Part shown: piece after piece, positions 52,948 through 61,375 of the stretch
Layout of the letters: each line of letters starts with the position of its first letter
Numbering within the stretch: the first letter of the stretch is position 1
Origin: Sphingomonas sp. JC676
GTDB taxonomy: Bacteria > Pseudomonadota > Alphaproteobacteria > Sphingomonadales > Sphingomonadaceae
NCBI RefSeq assembly: GCF_014489075.1
Contig: NZ_JACTGR010000004.1
Span: 310,001-374,000, forward strand
Direction of reading: 5' to 3'
Length of the DNA: 64,000 nt
Program-made: the position numbers and the translations under genes
The notes under the pieces: model-generated
What the model was told of the DNA's origin: nothing
Database searches by the model: none
Seen by the model: the letters and a program-made list of their open reading frames with translations, nothing else

Positions 52948-53910
52948 ATGGGGCCCGCTCGCGCGCCCGTAGTGATCGACGCGCCCGCCACGGCGCGGGC
53001 ATTGGCGTTCCCCGAACTGGTGACTGTGCTCCGCGGCGCGTTCGCGGCTGGCGCGACTGTGCCCGAGCGGCATCACCATTATGTGCCGGTGGAAGGCCGG
53101 ACCCCCGGCGTGCTGCTGGTGATGCCGGCCTGGCGCGAGGGCGGCTATCTGGGCGTCAAGCTCGCCAATATCTTCCCGGGCAACACCACGCTCGGGCTGC
53201 CCAGCGTCCATGCCGGCTATCTGCTGTTCGACGCATCGACCGGCGCTCCGCTTGCGATGATCGATGGGAACGAGATCACGGCACGGCGAACGGTTGCGGT
53301 GTCGGCGCTCGCGGCTTCCTATCTGGCGCGCGAGGATGCCCGGTCGTTGCTGATCGTGGGCGCCGGGCGGCTGGCCGGGCTCGCCGCGCATGCGTTCCGG
53401 GCGGTTCGGCCGATCGACCGGGTAGCGGTGTGGAACGTCCGGCCTGACCGGGCGATAGCACTTGCCGCAACCCTGCGCGAGCAAGGAATTGAGGCCGTCC
53501 AGGCCCCGTCGCTCGAACAGGCGGTGGGCGAAGCCGACATCGTTACCTGCGCGACGCTTTCTGCGGATCCGCTGATCCGCGGCGAATGGCTGCGCCCCGG
53601 CGCCCATGTCGATCTGATCGGCAGCTTCACGCCGGCGATGCGCGAGGCGGACGATGCCTGCTTCGCGCGGGCGCGCGTGTTCGTCGACAGCGAGCGCGGT
53701 TTCGAGGAATCGGGCGATCTGATCGGCCCGCTGGCGAGCGGTGCGATCCCCGGCCCCGAATCGGTCGGCACTCTCGCGGGTCTTTGCGGCGGACTCCTCG
53801 CAGGCCGCCGCACGGATGAGGAGATCACGCTGTTCAAAGCAGTCGGCACGGCATTGGCCGATCTTGCGGCGGCAGGGCTCGTATTCGAAAGTACCGAGAG
53901 GTCGGCATGA
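52948..53910 (+). CDS. OCD/mu-crystallin-family 1-pyrroline-2-carboxylate reductase
   Basis: 320 aa. NAD motif SLLIVGAGRLAGLA, substrate Lys in GYLGVKLANIFPGN. The ornithine-cyclodeaminase DCPGKTEL segment is replaced by GSFTPAMREADD, which is typical of ketimine reductases in this family. Overlaps the trans-3-hydroxyproline dehydratase start by 4 nt, matching the known pathway (dehydratase makes Pyr2C, this enzyme reduces it to proline). Confidence 0.85.
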   Translation: MGPARAPVVIDAPATARALAFPELVTVLRGAFAAGATVPERHHHYVPVEGRTPGVLLVMPAWREGGYLGVKLANIFPGNTTLGLPSVHAGYLLFDASTGAPLAMIDGNEITARRTVAVSALAASYLAREDARSLLIVGAGRLAGLAAHAFRAVRPIDRVAVWNVRPDRAIALAATLREQGIEAVQAPSLEQAVGEADIVTCATLSADPLIRGEWLRPGAHVDLIGSFTPAMREADDACFARARVFVDSERGFEESGDLIGPLASGAIPGPESVGTLAGLCGGLLAGRRTDEEITLFKAVGTALADLAAAGLVFESTERSA

Positions 53911-54938
53911 CGGACACCGTGGTCCGCACGATCGACATGCACACTGCCGGCGAACCGGTCCGCATCGTCGAGAGCGGGTATCCCGAGCTTCGAGGCACGA
54001 CGATCCTCGAGAAGCGACGCGACGCGCTGACGCGGTTCGACGCGCTCCGGACGATGCTGATGCTCGAACCGCGCGGGCATGACGGAATGTATGGCGTGAT
54101 CCCGACGGCGCCGTGCGCGCAGGGGGCAGATCTCGCGGTGCTGTTCACCCACCAGGAAGGCTATAGCACGATGTGCGGCCATGCCACCATCGCGATTGGG
54201 CGCTGGGCGGTCGACAGCGGCCGCGTGCCGCTGGTCGATGGCCGCGCGGCGTTCGGCCTCGAGGCACCGTGTGGCGTCGTTCGCGTCGAAGTGGAGCAGA
54301 AAGGCGAGGGCGCGCCGCTGGTTGCGTTCGAGAGCGTCCCGTCGTTCGCGATGCTTCTCGACCAGGAAGTGGACCTGCCCGGACTTGGCCGTGTGACCTT
54401 CGACATCGCGTTCGGCGGTGCTTTCTACGCAATCCTGCCGGCGTCGCGGATCGGCCTCTCGTTGATGGAGACCCCGCTCGCCGAGCTGGTCTGCGCCGGA
54501 ACCGCGATTACTGCCGCGGTTCGGGCAGCGCTGACGATCCGTCATTCGACAGAGCCCGATCTCGGCTTTCTTTACGGTACGATATTGACCGACGACGTGC
54601 CGCTAGGCGCGCATGGTGGCCGGCCGAGCTACAATTTGTGCATCTTCGCGGAAGGCCAGATTGACCGGTCGCCCACCGGCAGCGGCGTCACGGCGCGCAT
54701 CGCCCTCGCCGCGGCGCGGGACGAGATGAATATCGGCCAGTTCTGCGAGATACGCGGCGTTTCGGGTGAGGGATTTGTCGGCACGCTCACCGCCGCCGAG
54801 CCGGGTCCGGACGGGATCCTATCCCGCGTGCGGGTCGCCGGGCGGTCCCATTATGCGGCGCGCTGCGAGTTCATTGCCGAGGCGGGGGACCGTTTCGCCC
54901 ACGGCTTCACGCTGCCAGCGAAGCTGAGCGAGCTCTAG
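53907..54938 (+). CDS. Trans-3-hydroxy-L-proline dehydratase (proline racemase superfamily, Cys/Thr pair)
   Basis: 343 aa. The first active-site residue is Cys90 (STMCGHATI); the second is Thr257 (DRSPTGSG). That Cys/Thr pair is the hallmark of trans-3-hydroxy-L-proline dehydratases. Product Pyr2C is the substrate of the upstream overlapping reductase. Convergent with the serine hydrolase gene one base later. trans-3-Hydroxyproline occurs in collagen and some fungal peptides. Confidence 0.9.
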   Translation: MTDTVVRTIDMHTAGEPVRIVESGYPELRGTTILEKRRDALTRFDALRTMLMLEPRGHDGMYGVIPTAPCAQGADLAVLFTHQEGYSTMCGHATIAIGRWAVDSGRVPLVDGRAAFGLEAPCGVVRVEVEQKGEGAPLVAFESVPSFAMLLDQEVDLPGLGRVTFDIAFGGAFYAILPASRIGLSLMETPLAELVCAGTAITAAVRAALTIRHSTEPDLGFLYGTILTDDVPLGAHGGRPSYNLCIFAEGQIDRSPTGSGVTARIALAAARDEMNIGQFCEIRGVSGEGFVGTLTAAEPGPDGILSRVRVAGRSHYAARCEFIAEAGDRFAHGFTLPAKLSEL

Positions 54939-54939
54939 T

Positions 54940-56316
54940 CTAACCGACGCGACTGCCGCGCAGCGTCGGCCAGGCACGAGCACCGCTGTTGATGTTGACG
55001 CGCCGGTCGAGCGTCAGGGCATCGCCGTTACGCGCGATTGTCAGCGTGTCGCGAAATGCGGATTCGACGAAGTGGAGCGTGATCTCCAGCGCATGCTCGC
55101 CAGTCCATCGGGCACCGGCGACGGTCGGTGTTTCGGCCATCACGTAGCCGTGATGGAGCGACGCGCCGGGGAAGGTGAGGGGGGCGGTCCGCCAGCTATC
55201 AAGGGGTGCGGCGAGGAAATGCTCTCCGCTTGCATCGGCCAGCGCCAACCGGACCGAATCCGCCGTGAAACGCAGGCCGATCCGCTCGATGTCGAGTTCA
55301 TTTGGCGCCACGGTCCAATCACCCTCCAAGCGCGCGGGATCGCCCGTCGCGGACGAGCGCAAAGCGGGCTCCGCGGCCCATCCGGCGAGCCGTTTCGCGA
55401 GGGTGCGATCCGCTTCGGCGTCGCCCCCGGCGAAAGCCGCCGGGAAATGGCGTTTGAGGTGCGGGAGCAGCACGGCGCTCTCTTCCATCGCCGAGTGTAT
55501 CGCGAGCACGGCATCATGTTCCGGATAGACGACCACCATCTGCACGAACTGGCCAAGCGCCGTGAAATAGGTATCTCCGATCACCCAGTGATAGCCATAA
55601 TCGTCCGCGCCCTGAGCGCGCGTCGCGGCTTCGACCCACCATAGGGGCAGGATCTGCATGCCTTCCCATACGCCCTTCTGGGCATGCAGGATGCCCAGCT
55701 TGAGCGCGTCGACGGGCAGGAAGGTGATCCCGTTCCCGCCGGGATTGATGCCGTCGGGCCCGACATCCCAGCGGAGGCGCCGCATGCCCAGCGGTTCGAA
55801 AAGCCGCGGCGTCAGATAGGCGTGGATCGTATCCCCGGTTACGCGCTGTACGATGGCGGAGAGCATGTAGCTGGCCGCGCTTGAATAGAGATAGTGCGTG
55901 CCCGGTTCGTGCACGATCGGGATCTTGAAGAACTCCGCGATCCAGCTCGTTCCGATCCCGCGCCAGATCGACCCGGAGACTTCCCGCGCATGGCCGGTGC
56001 GCATGGTGATCAGGTCTTCGACCGTCATGCGTGCGGCAGGTGAGGCGGGATCGATAGCGACCTCGGGGAAAAAGCTCGCGACTCGATCCTGCAGGGCCAG
56101 TTTCCCGGCATCGACGAGCAGGCCGATCGCACAAGCGGTGACGCTCTTGGTCATCGAATGGCTCATCCGCAGCCGGTCCGGGCCATAGGGCCAGTGGAAG
56201 CCCTCGGCCACGACCGCGCCGTCGCGCCACAACATCAAGCTCTGCAGTTCGAGTCCCGCGCCTTCGACATCATCGAGGAATCGCTGGATCGCTGTGGCAT
56301 CGATCTGCTTGCCCAT
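54940..56316 (-). CDS. Serine hydrolase, beta-lactamase/class C (esterase) fold
   Basis: 458 aa from ATG 56316, where the family usually begins; a GTG at 56379 with GGAG is an alternative start. SxxK motif in HSMTKSV and the YSSAASYML Tyr motif; a C-terminal domain of ~130 residues after residue 325. No signal peptide in the chosen form, so it may be cytosolic. Members include esterases, D-amino peptidases and penicillin-binding-like proteins. Divergent from the PepSY gene across an AT-rich region. Substrate unknown. Confidence 0.78.
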   Translation of the reverse strand: MGKQIDATAIQRFLDDVEGAGLELQSLMLWRDGAVVAEGFHWPYGPDRLRMSHSMTKSVTACAIGLLVDAGKLALQDRVASFFPEVAIDPASPAARMTVEDLITMRTGHAREVSGSIWRGIGTSWIAEFFKIPIVHEPGTHYLYSSAASYMLSAIVQRVTGDTIHAYLTPRLFEPLGMRRLRWDVGPDGINPGGNGITFLPVDALKLGILHAQKGVWEGMQILPLWWVEAATRAQGADDYGYHWVIGDTYFTALGQFVQMVVVYPEHDAVLAIHSAMEESAVLLPHLKRHFPAAFAGGDAEADRTLAKRLAGWAAEPALRSSATGDPARLEGDWTVAPNELDIERIGLRFTADSVRLALADASGEHFLAAPLDSWRTAPLTFPGASLHHGYVMAETPTVAGARWTGEHALEITLHFVESAFRDTLTIARNGDALTLDRRVNINSGARAWPTLRGSRVG

Positions 56317-56456
56317 AGGGGAGGCACGGCGGAGTCCGTCGCCTCTTTCCGCCTCGTTTGCCCCGATTTCCTCGATCACCCCTGCGCTCCAAATTCGCTC
56401 GGACTCAACCTTGCCGATGCCTGACGGGCTAGAATTGCATTGCCGCGCGGTCAAGA

Positions 56457-56481
56457 ATTTTGTATTGTTGAATTTCAAAAT
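56457..56481. promoter_or_regulatory. AT-rich inverted repeat in the hydrolase/PepSY promoter
   Basis: ATTTTG-N13-CAAAAT surrounds the half-site TTGTATTGTTGA. It lies between the divergent serine hydrolase and PepSY genes. Candidate shared operator; by eye only. Confidence 0.4.
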
Positions 56482-56539
56482 CCAAAATCATTTGATCGGC
56501 GGGCGCGGCCCCGGCTGCGAAAAGGGAGGGTATTGAACG

Positions 56540-57649
56540 GTGTCGAAGCAGTCGCTGTTGAAGGTACATCGCTGGATTGGCGGCATACTCGCAATCCTGC
56601 TGGTCGTGCAGGCGCTTTCCGGAACCGTGCTGGTGTTCCGCGACGAGATCGAGCGGATCATCCATCCCGCATTGATCGTCCAGCCGGGCCCGGTACGCCA
56701 GCCAGTCCAAGCGCTGCTCGACACCGTTCGTGCCCGCCATCCCGAAGCGGTGGTCCAGCGCGCCGAGTTCGCGCGCGCGGACGACCAGACGGTGCTGTTC
56801 AAGCTCAAGCGCAAGGCGGACGACGCGCTGCTGCTCGTCGCCGTCGACCCGTATCGCAACGTGATCGTGCGAGATGGCGGATTGGGAAGCTGGCCCACCG
56901 AGTGGATCTTCGCGGTTCATGAGCATCTGTTGATCGGGCCGGTCGGAGAAACGGTCGTCGGGATCGAAGGGCTCGGCTTGTTGTTCATGGCGATCACCGG
57001 CCCGATCGTGTGGTGGCCGGGTCGGCGGCGGCTGAGGCAAGGCTTCAAGGTCCGTTTGGACGCCAAGCCCGATCCGAAGTGGCGGTCGCTGCATCGCGCG
57101 GTCGGGGCCGGGGCCGCCGTCTTCCTGTTGCTTTCGGCTGTTACCGGCGTGCTGATGGTCTGGAAGGAGCCGTTCCGCGATGCGCTTGGGACGGTAACCC
57201 GCGCCGACGGCAAGCCCGCGCCAAAGGTTCCTGACCATAAGGTCCCGCTCGTCGCCGTCGACCGGCTGATCTCCCAGGCGCATGCCGCCTATCCCGGCCC
57301 CCTGCTGCGCCAGCTGCGCTTTTCCAGCGGCGGACGCGTGGTTGCCGTCTATCTGGACAGCGATCGCACGATGCGGGCCGACGGCACGATCCAACTCTAT
57401 TACAATGCCGAGAGCGGCACCGCGGTCGGGCGTTACGTATCGGGCGAGATGCCTGCAGGCAGCGAATTCATCGACTGGATCTACACGGTCCATACCGGCC
57501 TTTGGGGAGGCGTGCTGACGCGGACGCTGCTGGTGCTGACCGGATTCGTGCTCGCCGGACTGGCGGGCAGCGGCGCCTGGCTCTGGTATGTACGCGCGCG
57601 CCGCGTGCGCGAAAATCGCGCGGCGCGAGCAGCCGCTGCGGTGCAATGA
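56540..57649 (+). CDS. PepSY-associated TM-helix protein (putative siderophore-iron reductase type)
   Basis: 369 aa from GTG 56540 after GGAGGG. Four membrane segments: KVHRWIGGILAILLVVQAL, the segment near residue 145-165, SLHRAVGAGAAVFLLLSAV, and the C-terminal VLTGFVLAGLAGSGAWLWY. Conserved His residues (VHRW, AVHEHLL, SLHRA, TVHTGLWGG) fit heme or metal binding. PepSY_TM proteins often accompany TonB siderophore receptors and reduce imported ferric complexes. It supports an iron-linked role for the receptor at 45155. Confidence 0.85.
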   Translation: MSKQSLLKVHRWIGGILAILLVVQALSGTVLVFRDEIERIIHPALIVQPGPVRQPVQALLDTVRARHPEAVVQRAEFARADDQTVLFKLKRKADDALLLVAVDPYRNVIVRDGGLGSWPTEWIFAVHEHLLIGPVGETVVGIEGLGLLFMAITGPIVWWPGRRRLRQGFKVRLDAKPDPKWRSLHRAVGAGAAVFLLLSAVTGVLMVWKEPFRDALGTVTRADGKPAPKVPDHKVPLVAVDRLISQAHAAYPGPLLRQLRFSSGGRVVAVYLDSDRTMRADGTIQLYYNAESGTAVGRYVSGEMPAGSEFIDWIYTVHTGLWGGVLTRTLLVLTGFVLAGLAGSGAWLWYVRARRVRENRAARAAAAVQ

Positions 57650-57706
57650 GACTGGACTTTTAAAATCAATAATGCAATTCGCGCCGAACCGATGCGGAGA
57701 GTTCAG

Positions 57707-57751
57707 ATGACACAGCAGGAAGCCCGGCAGCGTCGCCGGGAAGTGCATTGA
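57707..57751 (+). CDS. 14-codon mini-ORF overlapping a TTG start
   Basis: ATG 57707 with GGAGA seven bases upstream encodes MTQQEARQRRREVH and ends at TGA 57749-57751, which overlaps the TTG start at 57748 by 4 nt (TTGA). It may serve to bring ribosomes to the weak TTG start (coupling). Arg-rich, no amino-acid-sensing repeat visible. Confidence 0.4.
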   Translation: MTQQEARQRRREVH

Positions 57752-58788
57752 AGACGGTCCTGGTTCTGCCGGGCGATGGCATCGGACCCGAGATAACCGA
57801 TGCTACGCTGGCGGTGTTGGAGGCCGCGACGCAGGGCGCGATCCGGTTCGAGAAGATGCTGATCGGCGAGGCGAGCCTGGCTTCGACCGGATCGACCCTT
57901 CCCGACGATGTGCTCGAAGCGATCCCGGCCATGGATGGCGTGCTGCTCGGGCCCGTGTCGCATTATACCTACCCGGCCGGACAGCCCAATCCATCGGCGA
58001 CGCTTCGCACGCGGTTCAACCTGTTCGCGAACATTCGTCCTTGTCGTTCGCGGCCCGATCTTTCGATCCTGCGCAAGCCGATGGACCTCGTAATCGTGCG
58101 CGAGAATACCGAGGGCTTCTACGCCGATCGCAGCATGCACATGGGGCCTGGCGAGTTCATGCCCGATCCCGACAGCGCCTTTTCGATCCGCAAGATCACG
58201 GGCGCCGCGACCCGGCGGGTCGCGCAGGTGGCGTGCGAGATCGCCGAGGCGCGAAGCGGCCGGCTGACCGTGGTGCACAAGGCGAACGTGCTCAAGCTCA
58301 CCGACGGCCTGTTTCTCCGTGAAGTGCGCGCGGTCGCGGCACAGCATCGGCGTGTGACGCTGGACGAGGTGATCGTCGATGCCGCAGCGGCACTCCTGAT
58401 CCGCGATCCGGCGCGCTTCGACGTGATCGTCACGACCAACATGTTCGGCGACATATTGTCCGACGAAGCGTCGGAGCTGAGCGGCAGCCTGGGGCTCGGC
58501 GGCTCGATCAACGCGGGCGAGGATATCTGCGTCGGCCAGGCGCAGCACGGCTCCGCGCCCGACATTGCGGGGCAGGGGATCGCCAATCCAACGTCGCTGA
58601 TCCTCTCGGCGGCAATGCTGCTCGACTGGATGGGACGGCGCGCGAACGACGATGGGTTGACGAAGGCCGCGCGCAGGATCGGGTCCGCGGTGGACAGCGT
58701 TCTCGACGATCCCGCGAGCCGGACCCGCGACATCGGCGGCACGCTGGGTACCGCCGCTTTCGCCGATGCCGTGGTGCGAGCGCTATGA
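57748..58788 (+). CDS. Isocitrate/isopropylmalate-family beta-decarboxylating dehydrogenase
   Basis: 346 aa; the only in-frame start that fits is TTG 57748. Family motifs PGDGIGPEITDA, VRENTEGFYA, VVHKANVLK and NMFGDILSDEAS are present. Members act on isocitrate, 3-isopropylmalate, D-malate, tartrate or homoisocitrate; which one is not decided here. Overlaps the aldehyde dehydrogenase by 4 nt. In the island it could process a hydroxy-di- or tricarboxylate, in line with the aconitase and carriers. Confidence 0.87.
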   Translation: MKTVLVLPGDGIGPEITDATLAVLEAATQGAIRFEKMLIGEASLASTGSTLPDDVLEAIPAMDGVLLGPVSHYTYPAGQPNPSATLRTRFNLFANIRPCRSRPDLSILRKPMDLVIVRENTEGFYADRSMHMGPGEFMPDPDSAFSIRKITGAATRRVAQVACEIAEARSGRLTVVHKANVLKLTDGLFLREVRAVAAQHRRVTLDEVIVDAAAALLIRDPARFDVIVTTNMFGDILSDEASELSGSLGLGGSINAGEDICVGQAQHGSAPDIAGQGIANPTSLILSAAMLLDWMGRRANDDGLTKAARRIGSAVDSVLDDPASRTRDIGGTLGTAAFADAVVRAL

Positions 58789-60149
58789 TCGCGTCGATCA
58801 ATCCCGCGACAGGTGAAACGCTGGCGCGGTTCGACGGGCTCGACGGCAATGGCGTGGATCGGGTTCTGGAGCAGGCGGCTGCAGCGCAGCGCGGCTGGCG
58901 GCAGGTTCCGGTCGAGGCGCGCTGCGTCTTGCTTTCTGCGATCGCCGCGCTGCTCCGGCGCGATCGCGATCGGCTGGCGGCGATTATCACCGTCGAGATG
59001 GGCAAGCCGATCGGCGAGGCGGTGGCCGAGGTCGAGAAATGCGCCACCAACTGCGATTTCTATGCGGGCGCAGCGCCTGCCATGGTGGCGGACAGCGTCA
59101 TCGCGGCCGTGCCGGGGACGCGTATCGCATACCAGCCGTTGGGCGTGGTGCTCGCGATCATGCCGTGGAACTATCCCCTGTGGCAGGTGGTGCGGTTCCT
59201 CGCACCGGCGCTTGCGGCGGGCAATGGCATCATCCTGAAGCATGCCGCGAACACGCCGCAATGCGCGCTGGCGATCGAAAAGCTCGTCGAGGAAGCGGGC
59301 GCCCCGCGCGGGCTGTTCGCCAATCTCTTCGTCGAGCCCGGCCAGATCGCGGGCGTCATCGCCGACTCGCGCATTGCTGCAGTGACGCTCACCGGATCGA
59401 CACAGGTCGGCATGATCGTCGCCGCGCAGGCGGGCGCGGCGCTCAAAAAGCAGGTACTCGAGCTCGGCGGATCGGACCCGTTCGTCGTGCTCGCCGACGC
59501 CGATATCGAGCATGCCGCCGCGCAGGCGGTGACCGCACGCTTCACCAACGCCGGCCAGAGCTGCGTCAACGCCAAAAGGTTCATCGTCGACGAGGCCGTG
59601 GCCGATACCTTTGTCGACGCGTTTCGCGCCGCCATCGACGCGCGGCTGCGGCTGGGCGATCCGGTCGACCCGGCGACGACGCTCGGGCCGCTGGCGCGCG
59701 CCAATCTGCGCGCCGCGATCGAGGATCAGGTCGGCCGAACGCTTGACGGCGGGGCGAAGCTGGTCAGCGGCGGCACGAGCAAGGAGGGCCCTGGGTTCTT
59801 CTACGCGCCAACCCTGCTCGACCATGTGCGTCCCGGCATGGCCGCTTTCGACGAAGAGACGTTCGGACCCGCCGCCGCGATTGTCCGCGCGGCCGGGGCG
59901 GAGGAGGCGGTCGCGCTCGCCAACCGCACGGCGTTCGGGCTGGGCGCGTCGATCTGGACGCGTGATGCGGAGCGCGGTGCTGCGCTGGCGCGCGAGATCG
60001 ATGCGGGTGCGGTGTTCGTCAACGCCGTCGTCGCCTCCGATCCGCGCGTGCCCTTCGGCGGCATCAAGCATTCGGGCTATGGCCGCGAGCTCGGCGAGCT
60101 GGGGCTCAAGGAATTTGTCAACGCGAAAACGATCAAGGTGGCAGCATGA
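58785..60149 (+). CDS. NAD(P)-dependent aldehyde dehydrogenase, SSADH type (candidate 2-oxoglutarate semialdehyde dehydrogenase)
   Basis: 454 aa. Glu226 (LELGGSDPF) and Cys260 (GQSCVNAK) are the ALDH catalytic pair, 34 apart. MPWNYPLWQV and NAGQSCVN match the GabD/YneI-like branch. In hydroxyproline pathways an ALDH converts 2-oxoglutarate semialdehyde to 2-oxoglutarate, and this is the only free-standing ALDH in the window. Succinate or glutarate semialdehyde remain alternatives. Coupled by 4-nt overlaps with both neighbours. Confidence 0.85.
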   Translation: MIASINPATGETLARFDGLDGNGVDRVLEQAAAAQRGWRQVPVEARCVLLSAIAALLRRDRDRLAAIITVEMGKPIGEAVAEVEKCATNCDFYAGAAPAMVADSVIAAVPGTRIAYQPLGVVLAIMPWNYPLWQVVRFLAPALAAGNGIILKHAANTPQCALAIEKLVEEAGAPRGLFANLFVEPGQIAGVIADSRIAAVTLTGSTQVGMIVAAQAGAALKKQVLELGGSDPFVVLADADIEHAAAQAVTARFTNAGQSCVNAKRFIVDEAVADTFVDAFRAAIDARLRLGDPVDPATTLGPLARANLRAAIEDQVGRTLDGGAKLVSGGTSKEGPGFFYAPTLLDHVRPGMAAFDEETFGPAAAIVRAAGAEEAVALANRTAFGLGASIWTRDAERGAALAREIDAGAVFVNAVVASDPRVPFGGIKHSGYGRELGELGLKEFVNAKTIKVAA

Positions 60150-60538
60150 CCGGCATACTCCTTCGTCCCGCCGGTCTTCCGGTCAAGGATCGCGGCGGCG
60201 GCATCGTCACCACGCCTCTGGTCACCGCCGGCCGCGGATCGCGCGCGATGCTCACCGGCATCACCGAGATCGCGCCTGGCGCCGCGGTGCCGCTGCACAC
60301 GCACAATTGCGAGGAATGCGTCGTGGTGCTCTCGGGGACCGGTTTCGCGCATATCGACGGCGTCGATCATCCCGTGCAGCCGCGCGACGCCAGCTGGATT
60401 CCGGCGGAAGTGCCGCACTGCTTCCGCAACGCTTCCGACACCGAACCGATGGCGATCTTCTGGACCTATGCCTCGATCGACGCCACTCGCACCATCGTCG
60501 CGACGGGCGTGACGACGCGGATCGACGAGGAACGCTGA
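60146..60538 (+). CDS. Cupin-domain protein
   Basis: 130 aa, single cupin barrel. Metal-binding pattern PLHTHNCEECVVVLSG in motif 1 and PAEVPHCFRN in motif 2. ATGA overlap with the aldehyde dehydrogenase. It may be a small isomerase/dioxygenase or a binding protein for the same pathway; substrate unknown. Confidence 0.85.
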   Translation: MTGILLRPAGLPVKDRGGGIVTTPLVTAGRGSRAMLTGITEIAPGAAVPLHTHNCEECVVVLSGTGFAHIDGVDHPVQPRDASWIPAEVPHCFRNASDTEPMAIFWTYASIDATRTIVATGVTTRIDEER

Positions 60539-60834
60539 TGGCGACCGAGATCGCCTGTATCGACATACGCCCCGGCAGCGAGGCGGCCTTCGAGGCTGGT
60601 GCATACACGGCCGTGCCGGAATTCAGCGCGGCGGCGGGATGCTCGGCGATGCGGCTGCTGCGCTCGTATGAGACCGCGAGCCGCTATTGGCTGATCGTCG
60701 AATGGACCGATGTCGCTGCCCATGAGGCGTTTCGCGCCACGCCAGGCTTTGCGTATTGGCGCTCGCTGGTAGGGGATTTCTTCGCCGCGAAGCCGGCGGT
60801 CGAGCACGGCCTCCCCATCGGCATTTCATTCTAG
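60538..60834 (+). CDS. Antibiotic-biosynthesis-monooxygenase (ABM)-type small protein
   Basis: 98 aa from ATG 60538 (TGATG overlap). Ferredoxin-like ABM fold text: IACIDIRPGSEAAFEAGAY, WLIVEWTDVAAHEAFRATP. Such proteins are cofactor-free monooxygenases or isomerase-like helpers. Last of the four-gene run of dehydrogenase, ALDH, cupin and ABM. Overlaps the convergent lrp stop by 4 nt. Confidence 0.8.
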   Translation: MATEIACIDIRPGSEAAFEAGAYTAVPEFSAAAGCSAMRLLRSYETASRYWLIVEWTDVAAHEAFRATPGFAYWRSLVGDFFAAKPAVEHGLPIGISF

Positions 60835-61253
60835 ACCGAGCTCAGCAACAGGCTCGTTTCGCTGTTGAGTATGCCGTCAATGCTGCGCACCTCGCGCAGC
60901 ACACGGTCGAAATCGGTGAGCGTCTCGGTCTCGATTTCCGCGACCAGGTCCCAGCCGCCATTGGTGGTGTGCAGCGTCCGCAACTCGGGCATGCCCTTCA
61001 GGCTGTGGATCACCGCGCTCGTCGATCGCCCGGCGACCTCGATCAGCATCACCGCGCGGACGCCGCCCCGCACATCGTCGCGTGCGCGCACCGTGAAGCC
61101 CAGTATCGCGCCCGTCGCGATCATCCGTGCCATGCGTTTTTCGACCGTCGCGCGCGAAATGCCGAGCCGCTCGGCGAGGTGCGAAACGGGCGCACGCGCA
61201 TCGATGCGCAATTCGGCGATCAGGCGGCGGTCGAGCGAGTCCAGCGGCTGCAT
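60831..61253 (-). CDS. Lrp/AsnC-family regulator
   Basis: 140 aa from ATG 61253 (MQPLDSLDRRLIAELR). HTH in VSHLAERLGISRATVEKRM and a RAM domain (NGGWDLVAEIETETL). Divergent from the ornithine cyclodeaminase gene; a dyad TGCACT-N12-AGTGCA lies between them. Likely controls ornithine cyclodeaminase in response to ornithine, arginine or proline. Confidence 0.87.
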   Translation of the reverse strand: MQPLDSLDRRLIAELRIDARAPVSHLAERLGISRATVEKRMARMIATGAILGFTVRARDDVRGGVRAVMLIEVAGRSTSAVIHSLKGMPELRTLHTTNGGWDLVAEIETETLTDFDRVLREVRSIDGILNSETSLLLSSV

Positions 61254-61295
61254 GCACGAAATGCTCGACCCGCCACCGCAATTTGTCAATATTTT

Positions 61296-61319
61296 TGCAC
61301 TTTCTGACGCAATAGTGCA
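61296..61319. promoter_or_regulatory. Candidate Lrp site (TGCACT-N12-AGTGCA)
   Basis: Perfect 6-bp arms around an AT/GC mixed spacer in the gap between lrp (minus) and ornithine cyclodeaminase (plus), 56 bases before the latter. Adjacent TTGTCAATATTTTTG upstream is AT-rich, as expected for an Lrp-type promoter. Confidence 0.5.
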
Positions 61320-61375
61320 GTTTCAAGCAGCACTTGTTGCCGCCACTCTGGCCTTGTCGGATTTGGAGGCAGGCT

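Noticed and set aside
28773..53910. Beta-hydroxyaspartate cycle
   Set aside because: A dehydratase, OCD-type reductase and aminotransferase exist, but no beta-hydroxyaspartate aldolase gene was seen and they are not in one operon.
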